Shown: piece by piece, positions 1 through 7,034 of the stretch
How the letters are laid out: each line of letters opens with the position of its first letter
Position numbering within the stretch: the stretch's first letter is position 1
DNA from: Prevotella sp. UBA7551
GTDB lineage: Bacteria; Bacteroidota; Bacteroidia; Bacteroidales; Bacteroidaceae
DNA length: 33,282 bases
NCBI GenBank assembly: GCA_002479145.1
Contig: DLLX01000032.1
Span: forward strand, 1-33,282
Reading direction: 5' to 3'
Position numbers and translations under genes: made by a program
Notes under the pieces: generated by a model
The model's input: the letters and a program-made list of their open reading frames with translations, nothing else
The model's database searches: none
Told to the model about the DNA's origin: nothing

Positions 1-438
1 GGCCATGAAGTTCTTCACCTCCTCGGAATGGCCCTTCAGCTTGGCGATCTTGCTCCCTCCGAAGGAGAAACCAGCCGCCACAAAGAGGGCGTTCTTCGTC
101 CCGAAGGGATAGCAACTCACCTTGAAGTTGGCTGTAGTGCGGGCAAATTTGCCCTCAATGTTCACCTGATTCATCGGGATGGTGATGGCATCGGTGACAC
201 GGATGGGCTTCACGTCCACGTCACCATTGACCTTAAAGCCCGGCATGAAGTTCATTCCTGCGCTCACTTCCAGGTAATCGGTCACGGGAGTGGCCACATC
301 AAAGCCAATACCTTCCGTACCTACGCTCAGGTTTCCGCCCACATGGCGGAACACTTCAAAGTTTTCTACTTGGGCTTGCATGCCCGTCGTCGTCATCACA
401 CTGGCCATAATCGCCAGAAAAAGCTTTTTAACTTTCAT
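1..438 (-). CDS. secreted outer-membrane-type protein, partial (C-terminus off window)
   Basis: The first 146 codons of a gene that runs off the left edge. It starts MKVKKLFLAIMASVMTTG, a clear signal peptide ending MQAQ, so the mature protein would begin with Gln (QVENFEVF). The rest alternates short polar and hydrophobic strands rich in Gly, Asn and Val (GGNLSVGTEGIGFDVATPV, then a segment reading NFKVSCYPFG and FVAAGFSFGG), which fits an outer-membrane beta-barrel of the kind common in Bacteroidota. The family cannot be named from this fragment. It lies 58 nt downstream of the glutaminyl cyclase gene in the same direction, so it may be co-transcribed with it. The start is the only ATG with a signal peptide in this frame. 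Confidence 0.75.
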   Translation of the reverse strand, partial: MKVKKLFLAIMASVMTTTGMQAQVENFEVFRHVGGNLSVGTEGIGFDVATPVTDYLEVSAGMNFMPGFKVNGDVDVKPIRVTDAITIPMNQVNIEGKFARTTANFKVSCYPFGTKNALFVAAGFSFGGSKIAKLKGHSEEVKNFMA

Positions 439-496
439 GATAGTGGGTTGTTAGTTAATGATAAAAGGATACGACCCGCTGTGAAAAAGACTCAGA

Positions 497-1552
497 TCAG
501 AGGGTCCAAAGTAATTGAATCATCGTTTGTCCTACCGCCTTCAGCACCCCTTTGTCGATATGCTCCATGGTGTCGTGGATGGTATGCCAGGTCGGTCCGA
601 AGCTGCTCTGCTGGCAGTCGGGGTAATAGGGTATGACATCGGCGGTGGGAATGCCGGCCTTTTCGTTGAGGGGAATGTGGTCGTCGGTCACCATTCCCCC
701 CACGTCGTCGGGGAAATAGCTGCCGAATCCCGCCTCCTTGGCTGCCGCCCATACGCGGTTAACGACGTCGGGAGCATACTGCACGGACATGCCTTCGCGG
801 TAGAACTGTGCGCCCTCGCCGCCTACCATGTCGAGCAATACGCCAAACTCGGGCGAGAATCCCTTGGGCAAATGGGTGGAGAAATGGAGCGCACCCAACG
901 CCCATGAGTCCCCAAGGTCCTCCACATTGGTCTCCCACTGTGGCACGCCCCAGTCCTCTGCGTCGAAGCATACGAAGTCCACGCCCACGTCGTCGGGCAG
1001 CTTCTGCGCCGCCTTCTTGCCCTGTCCGCCCTCGGAGAGTGCCAGTTGGCGCGCCACCTCGAGCATCACCGCCACGCCACTCGCACCATCATTGGCCGCC
1101 ATGACGGGCTTATGATGGTTGGTAGAGTCGGGATCGTTGTCCGCCCAAGGCCGCGCGTCCCAGTGGGCACACAGCATTATGCGGCGCTTTGCGCCCGGCC
1201 GGAAGCGGGCGATGATGTTTGTGGAGCGCAGCGTGGTCCCGTCATATCCCTTGAGGTCCGCCTTCTGCTCCTCCACGGAGCACCCATACTCCTTGAATTT
1301 GGCCACAATCCATGCACCGCAACGCTCATGGGCCTCCGAGTTCATCACCCTTGGGCCAAAATTGCATTGTGCCGCCGTGAAGGCATAGGCCGAGTCGGCG
1401 CTGAAAGCGGGTCCGACGGGCTTTGCCACCGTCTCCGTCAGCTCTGTGTCTTCCGTGTCCTGAGCGGCATTCTTTGTCTTCATGACGGCCAGAACCGTGG
1501 CCACAGCGGCAACGATTACGCCGCCCGTAAGGATTTTCATCTTCTTGTTCAT
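497..1552 (-). CDS. M28-family glutaminyl-peptide cyclotransferase, membrane-anchored
   Basis: A 351-residue protein with an N-terminal hydrophobic anchor (about residues 7-23) and a zinc exopeptidase-like M28 domain. Seen in sequence: HWD at 130-132, the zinc-binding ANDGASG with D155, the acidic pair in FDAEDWG (E199, D200), D241 in LLDMVGGEGA, and TWHTIHDT with H323/H326 near the C-terminus. This pattern, with the bulky WG after the acidic pair and a single-zinc arrangement, resembles animal-type glutaminyl cyclases and the periodontal Bacteroidota enzyme rather than aminopeptidases. Family knowledge: these convert N-terminal Gln to pyroglutamate, facing the periplasm from the inner membrane. 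It sits 50 nt downstream of the C26-M19 fusion gene. The alternative is an M28 aminopeptidase of unknown specificity. Confidence 0.85.
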   Translation of the reverse strand: MNKKMKILTGGVIVAAVATVLAVMKTKNAAQDTEDTELTETVAKPVGPAFSADSAYAFTAAQCNFGPRVMNSEAHERCGAWIVAKFKEYGCSVEEQKADLKGYDGTTLRSTNIIARFRPGAKRRIMLCAHWDARPWADNDPDSTNHHKPVMAANDGASGVAVMLEVARQLALSEGGQGKKAAQKLPDDVGVDFVCFDAEDWGVPQWETNVEDLGDSWALGALHFSTHLPKGFSPEFGVLLDMVGGEGAQFYREGMSVQYAPDVVNRVWAAAKEAGFGSYFPDDVGGMVTDDHIPLNEKAGIPTADVIPYYPDCQQSSFGPTWHTIHDTMEHIDKGVLKAVGQTMIQLLWTL

Positions 1553-1602
1553 TTCTCCTTCTTGTCAATATGTCAACCGCGCCTGTGCGCGTTCGTTTTC
1601 CT

Positions 1603-3468
1603 TTAGGGCTGCCGCTGCACCGCCGCCATGACGCGCAGCCAGTTGCCTCCCCATATTTTCTCGATGTCGCGCTCGCTGTATCGGCGCTGGAGCAAGTGGC
1701 GCGTGAAGGCGATCATCTCCGAGGAGTCGGCAAATCCGCGCACTCCCCCGTCGCCGTCGAAGTCGGTGCCGATGCCCACATGGTCGATGCCCATCACCCG
1801 GATGGCATGCTCCAGGTGGGCGATGGCGTCGAGTACGGTCGCCTCGGCGCCGTCCTGGCGGAGGAATCCGTGATAGAGCGTGATGTGGGCCACGCCCCCT
1901 TTGCGTGCCAGGGCGCGCAGTTGGTCGTCCGTCAGGTTGCGCGGATGGTCGCATAGCGCCCGGCAATTGGCATGACTGCACACGATGGGGGTGCTGCTGA
2001 TGTCGAGTGCGTCCCAGAAACTGTGCTCTGCGGCGTGGCTGAGGTCCACCATAATGCCGCAACGGTTCATCTCCTGGATGACCTTCTCGCCCAGACTGCT
2101 CACTCCGCCATGTGTGTTGCATCCCCGTGCGGAGTCGCAAATGTCGTTGTCGCCGTTGTGACAGAGCGTGATGTAGGTCACGCCGCGCTGCGCGAAGTGC
2201 TTCACGTTGGCCAGATTACCCTCCAAGGCAAGCCCGTTCTCGATGGCAAAGAGAATCGACTTGCGCCCCTTGCGCTTGTCCTCGTAGAGGTCTGCCGGCC
2301 TGCGGGCGATGCTCAAGTAGCGCTGGTTGGCCTTGACGACCTCCTCTATCTTGTCAAAGATGAGATCGGCATAGCGGGTTGGCGAGATGGAAGGGGCGAC
2401 ATTGCCGGCCGTGGAGCCGCCCTGGGTGAAGTATTTGTCCGCCAAGCGAGGATTGTAATGCGCGATTCCCGCCAAATCTATCTTCGAGGAGAACGTCTCC
2501 CCCATCTTTGGCTGGGGCAGATAGGCCGCCATGGTGACGGCATCCTGCCGTCCGTCGCTCATCTTGTGCAGGTCTACGAGGATGCGGGGGTCTCTACGGC
2601 CGAAGTCCACGCCCTGCGGGAAGAACATGGGGGTGTCGCAATGGGTGTCGAGGGTGAGCACACGGCGGTGCAACTCCTTCGCCCGGTGAAACTCCGCCGC
2701 CTCGTCGGCGAGCCAACGAAACAGCAACAGCCCCTCTTCACCGAGGTGTTCGGGGTGCCACTGTACGCCCATGATGGACTTAAACTCCGTGCTCTCGATG
2801 GCTTCCACCACCCCATCGGGTGCCGTTGCCGCCACACGGAAATGCACCCCGGGCGACTTGACGGCCTGATGGTGGAGCGAATTGACGGTCAGCCTATCCT
2901 TTTTATATAGGGAGAAGAGCACGCTATCGCGCTCGATGCGCACCGTATGGGTGGGCTCGGAGCGTTCGGCGTCCTGGCAGTGCTTGATGGTTGAAGGGGC
3001 AAGGGTGCCCGGCTGATGGGTGGGAAGGTAGTTTAAGTAAATGTCTTGCTGCACCGTTCCGCCCAAAGCCATGGCCAATACCTGGATGCCCCGGCAGATA
3101 CCAAGGATGGGAATCTGCCGGTTGGCGGACAAACGAGCAATCAACAGCTCGGAGAGGTCGCGCCGGGCGTTGATGTTGTGCAGCCTCGGCGACGGCTCTT
3201 CGCCCGCCCAAAGCGGATTGATATCGGCCCCGCCGGTGAGCAACAGGCCGTCGATGTGGTCGAGTGCACCGACGATCACGTTGCGGTCGGCCGTGGAGGG
3301 GATGAGCATCGGGGTGGCGCCGGCGCGTATGACTTGCTCATAGTAGGCCTTGGCCAGCATCTCATTGGAGTCGTTGTAGTTGACTGTAATCCCGATGACG
3401 GGCTGGTTGCGACCTTCGGGAAACTTAGCGTAGAAGGCTTCTAAGTGGGAATCGAGGGAAAAGTCCAT
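1603..3468 (-). CDS. fusion of C26 gamma-glutamyl hydrolase-like amidotransferase and M19 dipeptidase
   Basis: A 621-residue protein with two enzyme domains. Residues about 22-255 are a class I glutamine amidotransferase of the peptidase C26 / gamma-glutamyl-GABA hydrolase type: nucleophile C125 in GICRGIQVLAMALGG, then H238 and E240 in MGVQWHPE. Residues about 268-618 are a renal-dipeptidase-like M19 domain with all expected zinc ligands visible: H276 and D278 (DTHCDT), E410 (AIENG), H478 (DLSHAA), H499 (CSHAN), and D569 in GTDFDGDGG. No signal peptide is seen, so it is probably cytosolic. The frame is open a further 88 codons upstream, but that extension is low-complexity, shadows the downstream part of the lrp gene, and lacks family similarity; I chose the ATG at 3468, which begins MDFSLDSHLE just before the C26 fold. 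Likely substrates are gamma-glutamyl compounds and dipeptides (inference). Confidence 0.88.
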   Translation of the reverse strand: MDFSLDSHLEAFYAKFPEGRNQPVIGITVNYNDSNEMLAKAYYEQVIRAGATPMLIPSTADRNVIVGALDHIDGLLLTGGADINPLWAGEEPSPRLHNINARRDLSELLIARLSANRQIPILGICRGIQVLAMALGGTVQQDIYLNYLPTHQPGTLAPSTIKHCQDAERSEPTHTVRIERDSVLFSLYKKDRLTVNSLHHQAVKSPGVHFRVAATAPDGVVEAIESTEFKSIMGVQWHPEHLGEEGLLLFRWLADEAAEFHRAKELHRRVLTLDTHCDTPMFFPQGVDFGRRDPRILVDLHKMSDGRQDAVTMAAYLPQPKMGETFSSKIDLAGIAHYNPRLADKYFTQGGSTAGNVAPSISPTRYADLIFDKIEEVVKANQRYLSIARRPADLYEDKRKGRKSILFAIENGLALEGNLANVKHFAQRGVTYITLCHNGDNDICDSARGCNTHGGVSSLGEKVIQEMNRCGIMVDLSHAAEHSFWDALDISSTPIVCSHANCRALCDHPRNLTDDQLRALARKGGVAHITLYHGFLRQDGAEATVLDAIAHLEHAIRVMGIDHVGIGTDFDGDGGVRGFADSSEMIAFTRHLLQRRYSERDIEKIWGGNWLRVMAAVQRQP

Positions 3469-3504
3469 ATAGTTTGTATCGTCTATGCGGGAAGGCGGGG
3501 GTGT

Positions 3505-3541
3505 GAAGGCGGCCACGGAGGCAGTGTCTGTGGCCGCTTTC
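3505..3541 (-). terminator. hairpin between lrp and the C26-M19 fusion
   Basis: GCGGCCAC (3509-3516) pairs with GTGGCCGC (3530-3537) and extends by four further pairs, one of them G-U. No clear T-run follows on the minus strand, so it may attenuate rather than end transcription between lrp and the fusion gene. Confidence 0.35.
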
Positions 3542-3554
3542 GCCGTCCTGCAGC

Positions 3555-4016
3555 TTAGTCCATGTCGATGGGTATGTTGCGATGCACGCTCTCTTCGAGC
3601 GAGATCAGCGTCTCGGTGCTCACCACCCCAGGAATGCTTTGCAGCTTTCCGTTGATGAGATCCATCAGCTGCTCGTTGTCCTTGGCATAGAGCTTGACGA
3701 GCATGGTGTACGGGCCAGTGGTGAAATGGCACTCCACTACCTGCGGAATGGTGGTCAGCCGGTTGACCACGTCGCGGTACATCGAGCCGCGCTCCAGGTC
3801 CATGCCCACATAGGTGCAGGTGGTATAGCCCAGCGCCTTGGGGCTGATCTCAAAGCTGCTGCCCGTGATGACCCCGTTTTCGATGAGGTGTTGCACACGC
3901 TGATGGATGGCTGCGCGCGATACGCCACACTCTGCCGCCACGTCCTTGAAAGGAAGTCGGGCGTTGGCTGACAAAATACCGAGAATCTTTTTGTCTAATT
4001 TGTCGATTTTATCCAT
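3555..4016 (-). CDS. Lrp/AsnC family transcriptional regulator
   Basis: A 153-residue protein of the usual length for the family. Residues 4-60 form the winged helix-turn-helix (KLDKKILGILSANARLPFKD, then AAECGVSRAAIHQRVQHL, ending in ENGVITG). Residues about 65-145 form the RAM ligand-binding/oligomerisation domain (YVGMDLERGS, VVECHFTTGPYTMLVKLYA, GVVSTETLISLEES). Members sense amino acids and act as dimers to octamers on DNA. It is the first gene of the minus-strand run into the C26-M19 fusion and glutaminyl cyclase, and has its own well-formed promoter at 4070-4100. Control of the downstream peptide-metabolism genes is therefore plausible but is inference; the ligand cannot be read from the sequence. 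Confidence 0.93.
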   Translation of the reverse strand: MDKIDKLDKKILGILSANARLPFKDVAAECGVSRAAIHQRVQHLIENGVITGSSFEISPKALGYTTCTYVGMDLERGSMYRDVVNRLTTIPQVVECHFTTGPYTMLVKLYAKDNEQLMDLINGKLQSIPGVVSTETLISLEESVHRNIPIDMD

Positions 4017-4069
4017 AATTGGTCCTTATCTGTTCAGAATCATGTTGGCTTGGTTGCACAACTTGTCAG

Positions 4070-4100
4070 CAAAATTAAGCAATTAAGTTGAATTGGCAAA
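4070..4100 (-). promoter_or_regulatory. promoter of the Lrp/AsnC gene
   Basis: On the minus strand, TTTG (complement of 4097-4100), 19 nt, then TAATTTTG (complement of 4070-4077). This matches the Bacteroidota -33/-7 consensus and predicts a leader of roughly 45-50 nt before the ATG at 4016. Confidence 0.65.
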
Positions 4101-4183
4101 CCGATTTAACTTAATTTCGCTACAAAAGACGGATATTTCCCTTACGTCCTGCGCTTTTCACGCCTTTCCTACCTCCTCATCGC

Positions 4184-4246
4184 CCCATAGGGCAGCCTCC
4201 CCGCTGCCAACGGAATGCTACCGGGAGGCAATAAAGCCCGTATGGG
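4184..4246. repeat. long imperfect inverted repeat
   Basis: Outer arms CCCATAGGGC and GCCCGTATGGG pair with a single extra base; inner arms GCCTCCC (4195-4201) and GGGAGGC (4223-4229) pair perfectly. Between lrp (upstream side) and the 3' end of the DUF4294 gene. No T-run on the minus strand, so it is not a standard terminator for DUF4294; on the plus strand ATTTTT follows a few bases later. Confidence 0.55.
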
Positions 4247-4251
4247 AAACA

Positions 4252-4288
4252 TTTTTAAATTAAAAACTCGGAATTTTTAAATTAAAAA
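4252..4288. repeat. two tandem AT-rich near-palindromes
   Basis: TTTTTAAATTAAAAA occurs at 4252-4266 and again at 4274-4288, separated by 7 nt. Each half is nearly the complement of the other. The same 15-mer recurs twice in the gap before the S46 peptidase gene (14167-14181 and 14211-14225). Confidence 0.75.
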
Positions 4289-4343
4289 TCGGAGAAAAAT
4301 AAATTAAATATCCGTGGGATTCCATCCATTTTTCTCCGATTTT
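4285..4343. repeat. perfect 16-bp inverted repeat
   Basis: AAAATCGGAGAAAAAT (4285-4300) and ATTTTTCTCCGATTTT (4328-4343) are exact reverse complements around a 27-nt spacer, which itself contains ATCC-GTG-GGAT. The left arm overlaps the second AT palindrome. Confidence 0.75.
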
Positions 4344-4346
4344 CAC

Positions 4347-4369
4347 AACCTATTGACACCCAATAGGTT
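4347..4369 (-). terminator. 9-bp hairpin downstream of DUF4294
   Basis: AACCTATTG (4347-4355) and CAATAGGTT (4361-4369) form a perfect stem with a 5-nt loop, starting 18 nt beyond the stop of the minus-strand DUF4294 gene. The following bases on the minus strand are not a clean T-run, so the terminator call is tentative. Confidence 0.45.
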
Positions 4370-4387
4370 AGATAGCTCTTTGTCTTT

Positions 4388-5062
4388 CTATAACTGTCCG
4401 GCCTCCACCTGCAGGACAATGCGCTCGGTTAGGCGGTCGGCGCCCGTGGGATCGTACCGCTTTTTGAGCGAGGCACCAAAGACCCAGGCAAACGCTTGGT
4501 AGAATCCGGCACGCACAGGGCCAAGGAAAGCGTTGATCAACTCGTAACCCGAGGAGTGGGTCTCGCGGTCGACGAGCTTGATGAGGAGCTTGCCTTGCGA
4601 GTAAGTGAGCTTCTTCATGCGCGGGCCGTAGGTGGCCTTGATCTCCCGCTCGACCCGCTTCATGTGCTCCTTGCGCGCCTGTTCGGTGGGCAAGGTCTGC
4701 ATATACTCATAGGTCTCGACCACGATCTGGCGGCACTCCTTGGCGATGGGCAGCACCTTCTTGATGTTGTAGAGCAGCCGGTAGAACTTGGCGCGCTCCT
4801 CGGGGGTCTTAAACTCAATCTTGGGGAACACATAGACGTTGTTGGTCTTGACATACGGCACGCTGTCCCGGCCCACAAGGGTCTTCCCTGTGTGTATGGT
4901 GGGGCGGAAAGTGGGCGAGTCCATGTCGATGTCCCCCATCTGTTGCGCCGCAGCCTCATCGACTTGGGCCGCCGAGGGGAGCGTGACACAGACAAGAAGA
5001 AGCGTGAGGAGAAGCTGAAAAATACGGTTCGGACGGAGGGGAAAAGTCTCGTTGTAACTCAT
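4388..5062 (-). CDS. DUF4294 family exported protein
   Basis: A 224-residue protein with a signal peptide (hydrophobic core LLLTLLLVCV, about residues 17-26) that ends SAAQ, so the mature form likely starts with Gln (QVDEAAAQQ). The body, from about residue 68, matches what I recall of DUF4294: the run NNVYVFPKIEFKTPEERAKF, a helix with RLLYNIKKVLPIAKECR, and a conserved late block YSQGKLLIKLVDRETHSSGY followed by AFAWVFGASLKKRYDPTG. The function is unknown; the family is confined largely to Bacteroidota. It stands alone, divergent from cysS with a 257-bp gap between them. Confidence 0.85.
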   Translation of the reverse strand: MSYNETFPLRPNRIFQLLLTLLLVCVTLPSAAQVDEAAAQQMGDIDMDSPTFRPTIHTGKTLVGRDSVPYVKTNNVYVFPKIEFKTPEERAKFYRLLYNIKKVLPIAKECRQIVVETYEYMQTLPTEQARKEHMKRVEREIKATYGPRMKKLTYSQGKLLIKLVDRETHSSGYELINAFLGPVRAGFYQAFAWVFGASLKKRYDPTGADRLTERIVLQVEAGQL

Positions 5063-5114
5063 TGCTTTGTCAACTGTTTTCTGTTGTGTTGTCGGTTGTT
5101 TTCTTTAGAGACCA

Positions 5115-5122
5115 CAAAATTA
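5115..5122 (-). promoter_or_regulatory. possible -7 box for DUF4294
   Basis: The minus strand reads TAATTTTG here, matching TAnnTTTG, 53 nt upstream of the start codon. No TTTG at the usual 19-21 nt spacing was found, so only the -7 element is supported. Confidence 0.4.
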
Positions 5123-5141
5123 CGGAAATACGGGCAATTGG

Positions 5142-5164
5142 AACGCTTTTTTAGCGTTTTTTTA
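5142..5164 (+). terminator. short terminator-like hairpin with T-run, no gene upstream
   Basis: AACGCT-TTTTT-AGCGTT followed by a long T-rich stretch on the plus strand. It lies between two divergent genes, so no plus-strand transcript is known to reach it. It may stop antisense readthrough from the DUF4294 region, or be chance AT-rich sequence. Confidence 0.25.
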
Positions 5165-5284
5165 TTTTTATTTCTATCGTTCCTGCACCGAAAGTGCTCA
5201 TCCTATGCCCTGTAATTGCGCGCCTGTGGGCCTACCAATGGATTTATTTTTGCGGGTTGTGGCAGGAGTTAGCGTGAAAAACAG

Positions 5285-5292
5285 TAACTTTG
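5285..5292 (+). promoter_or_regulatory. -7 box of cysS
   Basis: TAACTTTG, an exact TAnnTTTG match, 27 nt before the cysS ATG. A TTG lies upstream at 5257-5259 but the spacing (25 nt) is longer than usual. Confidence 0.55.
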
Positions 5293-5319
5293 CACAATAG
5301 TAACAAAAACTGAAAGACA

Positions 5320-6807
5320 ATGCAAGATTTGGTCATCTACAATACGCTGCACCGCCAAAAGGAGCGGTTTCAGCCCATCAACGCACCCCATGTGGGCATG
5401 TACGTCTGCGGCCCTACCGTCTATGGCGACCCACATCTGGGACACGCGCGGCCGGCCATCACCTTCGACGTGCTCTTCCGCTACCTGAGACACATCGGAT
5501 ACAAGGTGCGCTATGTGCGCAACATCACCGACGTGGGTCACTTGGAACACGATGCCGACGAGGGAGACGACAAGATTGAGAAGAAAGCCCGGCTCGAACA
5601 GCTCGAGCCGATGGAGATAGCGCAGTACTACACCAACCGCTACCACGACGCGATGCGCCAGCTCGGCTGTCTGCCGCCGTCGATAGAGCCGCACGCCACG
5701 GGACACATCATCGAGCAGGAGGAGCTGGTAAAACAGATTCTTGACAACGGCTACGCCTACGAGAGCAACGGGAGCGTGTACTTTGACGTGGAGAAATATA
5801 ACCAAGACCACCGCTACGGCATCCTCTCGGGGCGCAACCTGACCGACATGGTCAACAACTCGCGCGAGCTGAGCGGCGTGGGCGAGAAGCGGCACCAGGT
5901 GGATTTCGCCCTATGGAAGCGGGCAACGCCCGAGCATATCATGAGATGGCCCAGCCCATGGAGCGACGGATTCCCGGGATGGCACTGCGAATGTACGGCC
6001 ATGGGGCGCAAATACCTCGGCAACCACTTCGACATACACGGCGGAGGGATGGACTTGATCTTCCCACACCACGAGTGTGAGATAGCGCAAGCGGTGGCTT
6101 CGCAGGGCGATCAGATGGTGAAGTACTGGATGCACAACAACATGCTCACTATCAACGGGCAGAAAATGGCCAAGAGTCTGGGCAACTTCATCACCCTGGA
6201 GGAGCTGTTCAAGGGCAGCAACACGCTGCTCACGCAGCCCTACTCGCCGATGACCATCCGCTTCTTCACCCTGTCGGCCCACTACCGTGGCACGGTGGAC
6301 TTCAGCAACGAGGCACTGCAGGCCGCCGAGAAGGGCTACAAGCGGCTCATGGACAGCATGGACGACCTGCGGCGCGTGCAACCTGCCGCCCAGAGTGACG
6401 CCAAATCGCACGAGTTCACGGCCCAGCTGCGCCAGCGTTGCTACGATGCGATGAACGATGACCTGATGACTCCGGGAGTCATCTCGGTACTCTTCGAGGC
6501 AAGCCACGTCATCAACAGCGCGCTCGACCACAAGGCTCAGCTGTCGGCGGAGGACATCAAGGAAATCGAAGAGGTGCAGCACACCTTCATCTTCGACATC
6601 CTCGGGCTGAGCAGCGAGCACGGCAACAACAACTCCGCACGCGAGGAGGCTTACGGAAAGGTCGTCGACATGGTGCTCGAACTGCGCGCACAGGCCAAGA
6701 AGAACAAGGACTGGGCCACGTCGGACAAGATAAGGGACGAGCTGTCCGCTGCCGGTTTCGAGGTGAAGGACACCAAGGACGGCGTGACGTGGAAGCTCGA
6801 CAAGTAG
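5320..6807 (+). CDS. cysS: cysteinyl-tRNA synthetase
   Basis: A 495-residue class I aminoacyl-tRNA synthetase that charges tRNA-Cys in the cytosol. Seen: CGPTVYGDPHLGHAR with zinc-binding C30 and the HIGH-type signature HLGH (39-42); the conserved GWHCECTAMG and PHHECEIAQ supplying further zinc ligands; KMAKS (282-286) as the KMSKS loop; and the C-terminal anticodon-binding helices ending WKLDK. Length and motif order are normal for the family. It begins 27 nt after a good -7 box and ends before a hairpin at 6832, so it is probably monocistronic. Confidence 0.98.
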   Translation: MQDLVIYNTLHRQKERFQPINAPHVGMYVCGPTVYGDPHLGHARPAITFDVLFRYLRHIGYKVRYVRNITDVGHLEHDADEGDDKIEKKARLEQLEPMEIAQYYTNRYHDAMRQLGCLPPSIEPHATGHIIEQEELVKQILDNGYAYESNGSVYFDVEKYNQDHRYGILSGRNLTDMVNNSRELSGVGEKRHQVDFALWKRATPEHIMRWPSPWSDGFPGWHCECTAMGRKYLGNHFDIHGGGMDLIFPHHECEIAQAVASQGDQMVKYWMHNNMLTINGQKMAKSLGNFITLEELFKGSNTLLTQPYSPMTIRFFTLSAHYRGTVDFSNEALQAAEKGYKRLMDSMDDLRRVQPAAQSDAKSHEFTAQLRQRCYDAMNDDLMTPGVISVLFEASHVINSALDHKAQLSAEDIKEIEEVQHTFIFDILGLSSEHGNNNSAREEAYGKVVDMVLELRAQAKKNKDWATSDKIRDELSAAGFEVKDTKDGVTWKLDK

Positions 6808-6831
6808 GCCGCCAGCACCACCAACACGCAT

Positions 6832-6879
6832 AACGGCGAAGGAAAGGATGCGCCTAAGCACCCCTACCCTCGCCGTTTT
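6832..6879 (+). terminator. terminator of cysS
   Basis: AACGGCGA (6832-6839) pairs with TCGCCGTT (6870-6877), followed by TT. The loop is long (30 nt). The bases from 6876 onward belong to a 23-nt repeat also found after the terminator at 13982-14016. Confidence 0.55.
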
Positions 6880-6898
6880 CGTGCCACCCCGACTTCCC
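6876..6898 (+). repeat. 23-nt repeat, copy 1
   Basis: Begins TTTTCGTGCCAC and ends CCGACTTCCC; matches 14013-14035 at 22 of 23 positions. Both copies start inside the T-run of a terminator. Confidence 0.7.
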
Positions 6899-7004
6899 TT
6901 GCTGTATATCATCAAATGGGGAAGCTCCCCGCAATAAGTAGAAGCACGACCTCTTCGTGATGCAAAAAACGGGGGCACAGGACCGTATTGCCCATAAAAT
7001 TCTG

Positions 7005-7012
7005 TACCTTTG
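7005..7012 (+). promoter_or_regulatory. -7 box of the TPR-AraC regulator
   Basis: TACCTTTG, an exact TAnnTTTG match, 22 nt before the chosen ATG at 7035. It falls inside the in-frame upstream extension and so supports the shorter start. Confidence 0.55.
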
Positions 7013-7034
7013 CAACCGCTATCCATTCAGACGC

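Larger units (their letters stand above)
4017..4387. other. gene-free region between lrp and DUF4294, dense in palindromes
   Basis: 371 bp without a credible gene. It holds the lrp promoter (4070-4100), a long imperfect hairpin (4184-4246), two copies of the palindrome-like TTTTTAAATTAAAAA (4252-4266 and 4274-4288), a perfect 16-bp inverted repeat (4285-4300 with 4328-4343) and a 9-bp hairpin (4347-4369). Confidence 0.8.

Noticed and set aside
3469..3732. 88-codon N-terminal extension of the C26-M19 fusion
   Set aside because: It overlaps lrp in another frame, is low in hydrophobic structure, and the C26 fold starts only after the ATG at 3468.
4184..4369. CRISPR-like array
   Set aside because: The repeats are palindromic and irregularly spaced, with no unique spacers of even length and no cas gene nearby.
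5911..7026. 371-codon minus-strand frame across cysS
   Set aside because: Shadow of cysS and its terminator; rich in His/Val/Gly in the way typical of antisense frames here.
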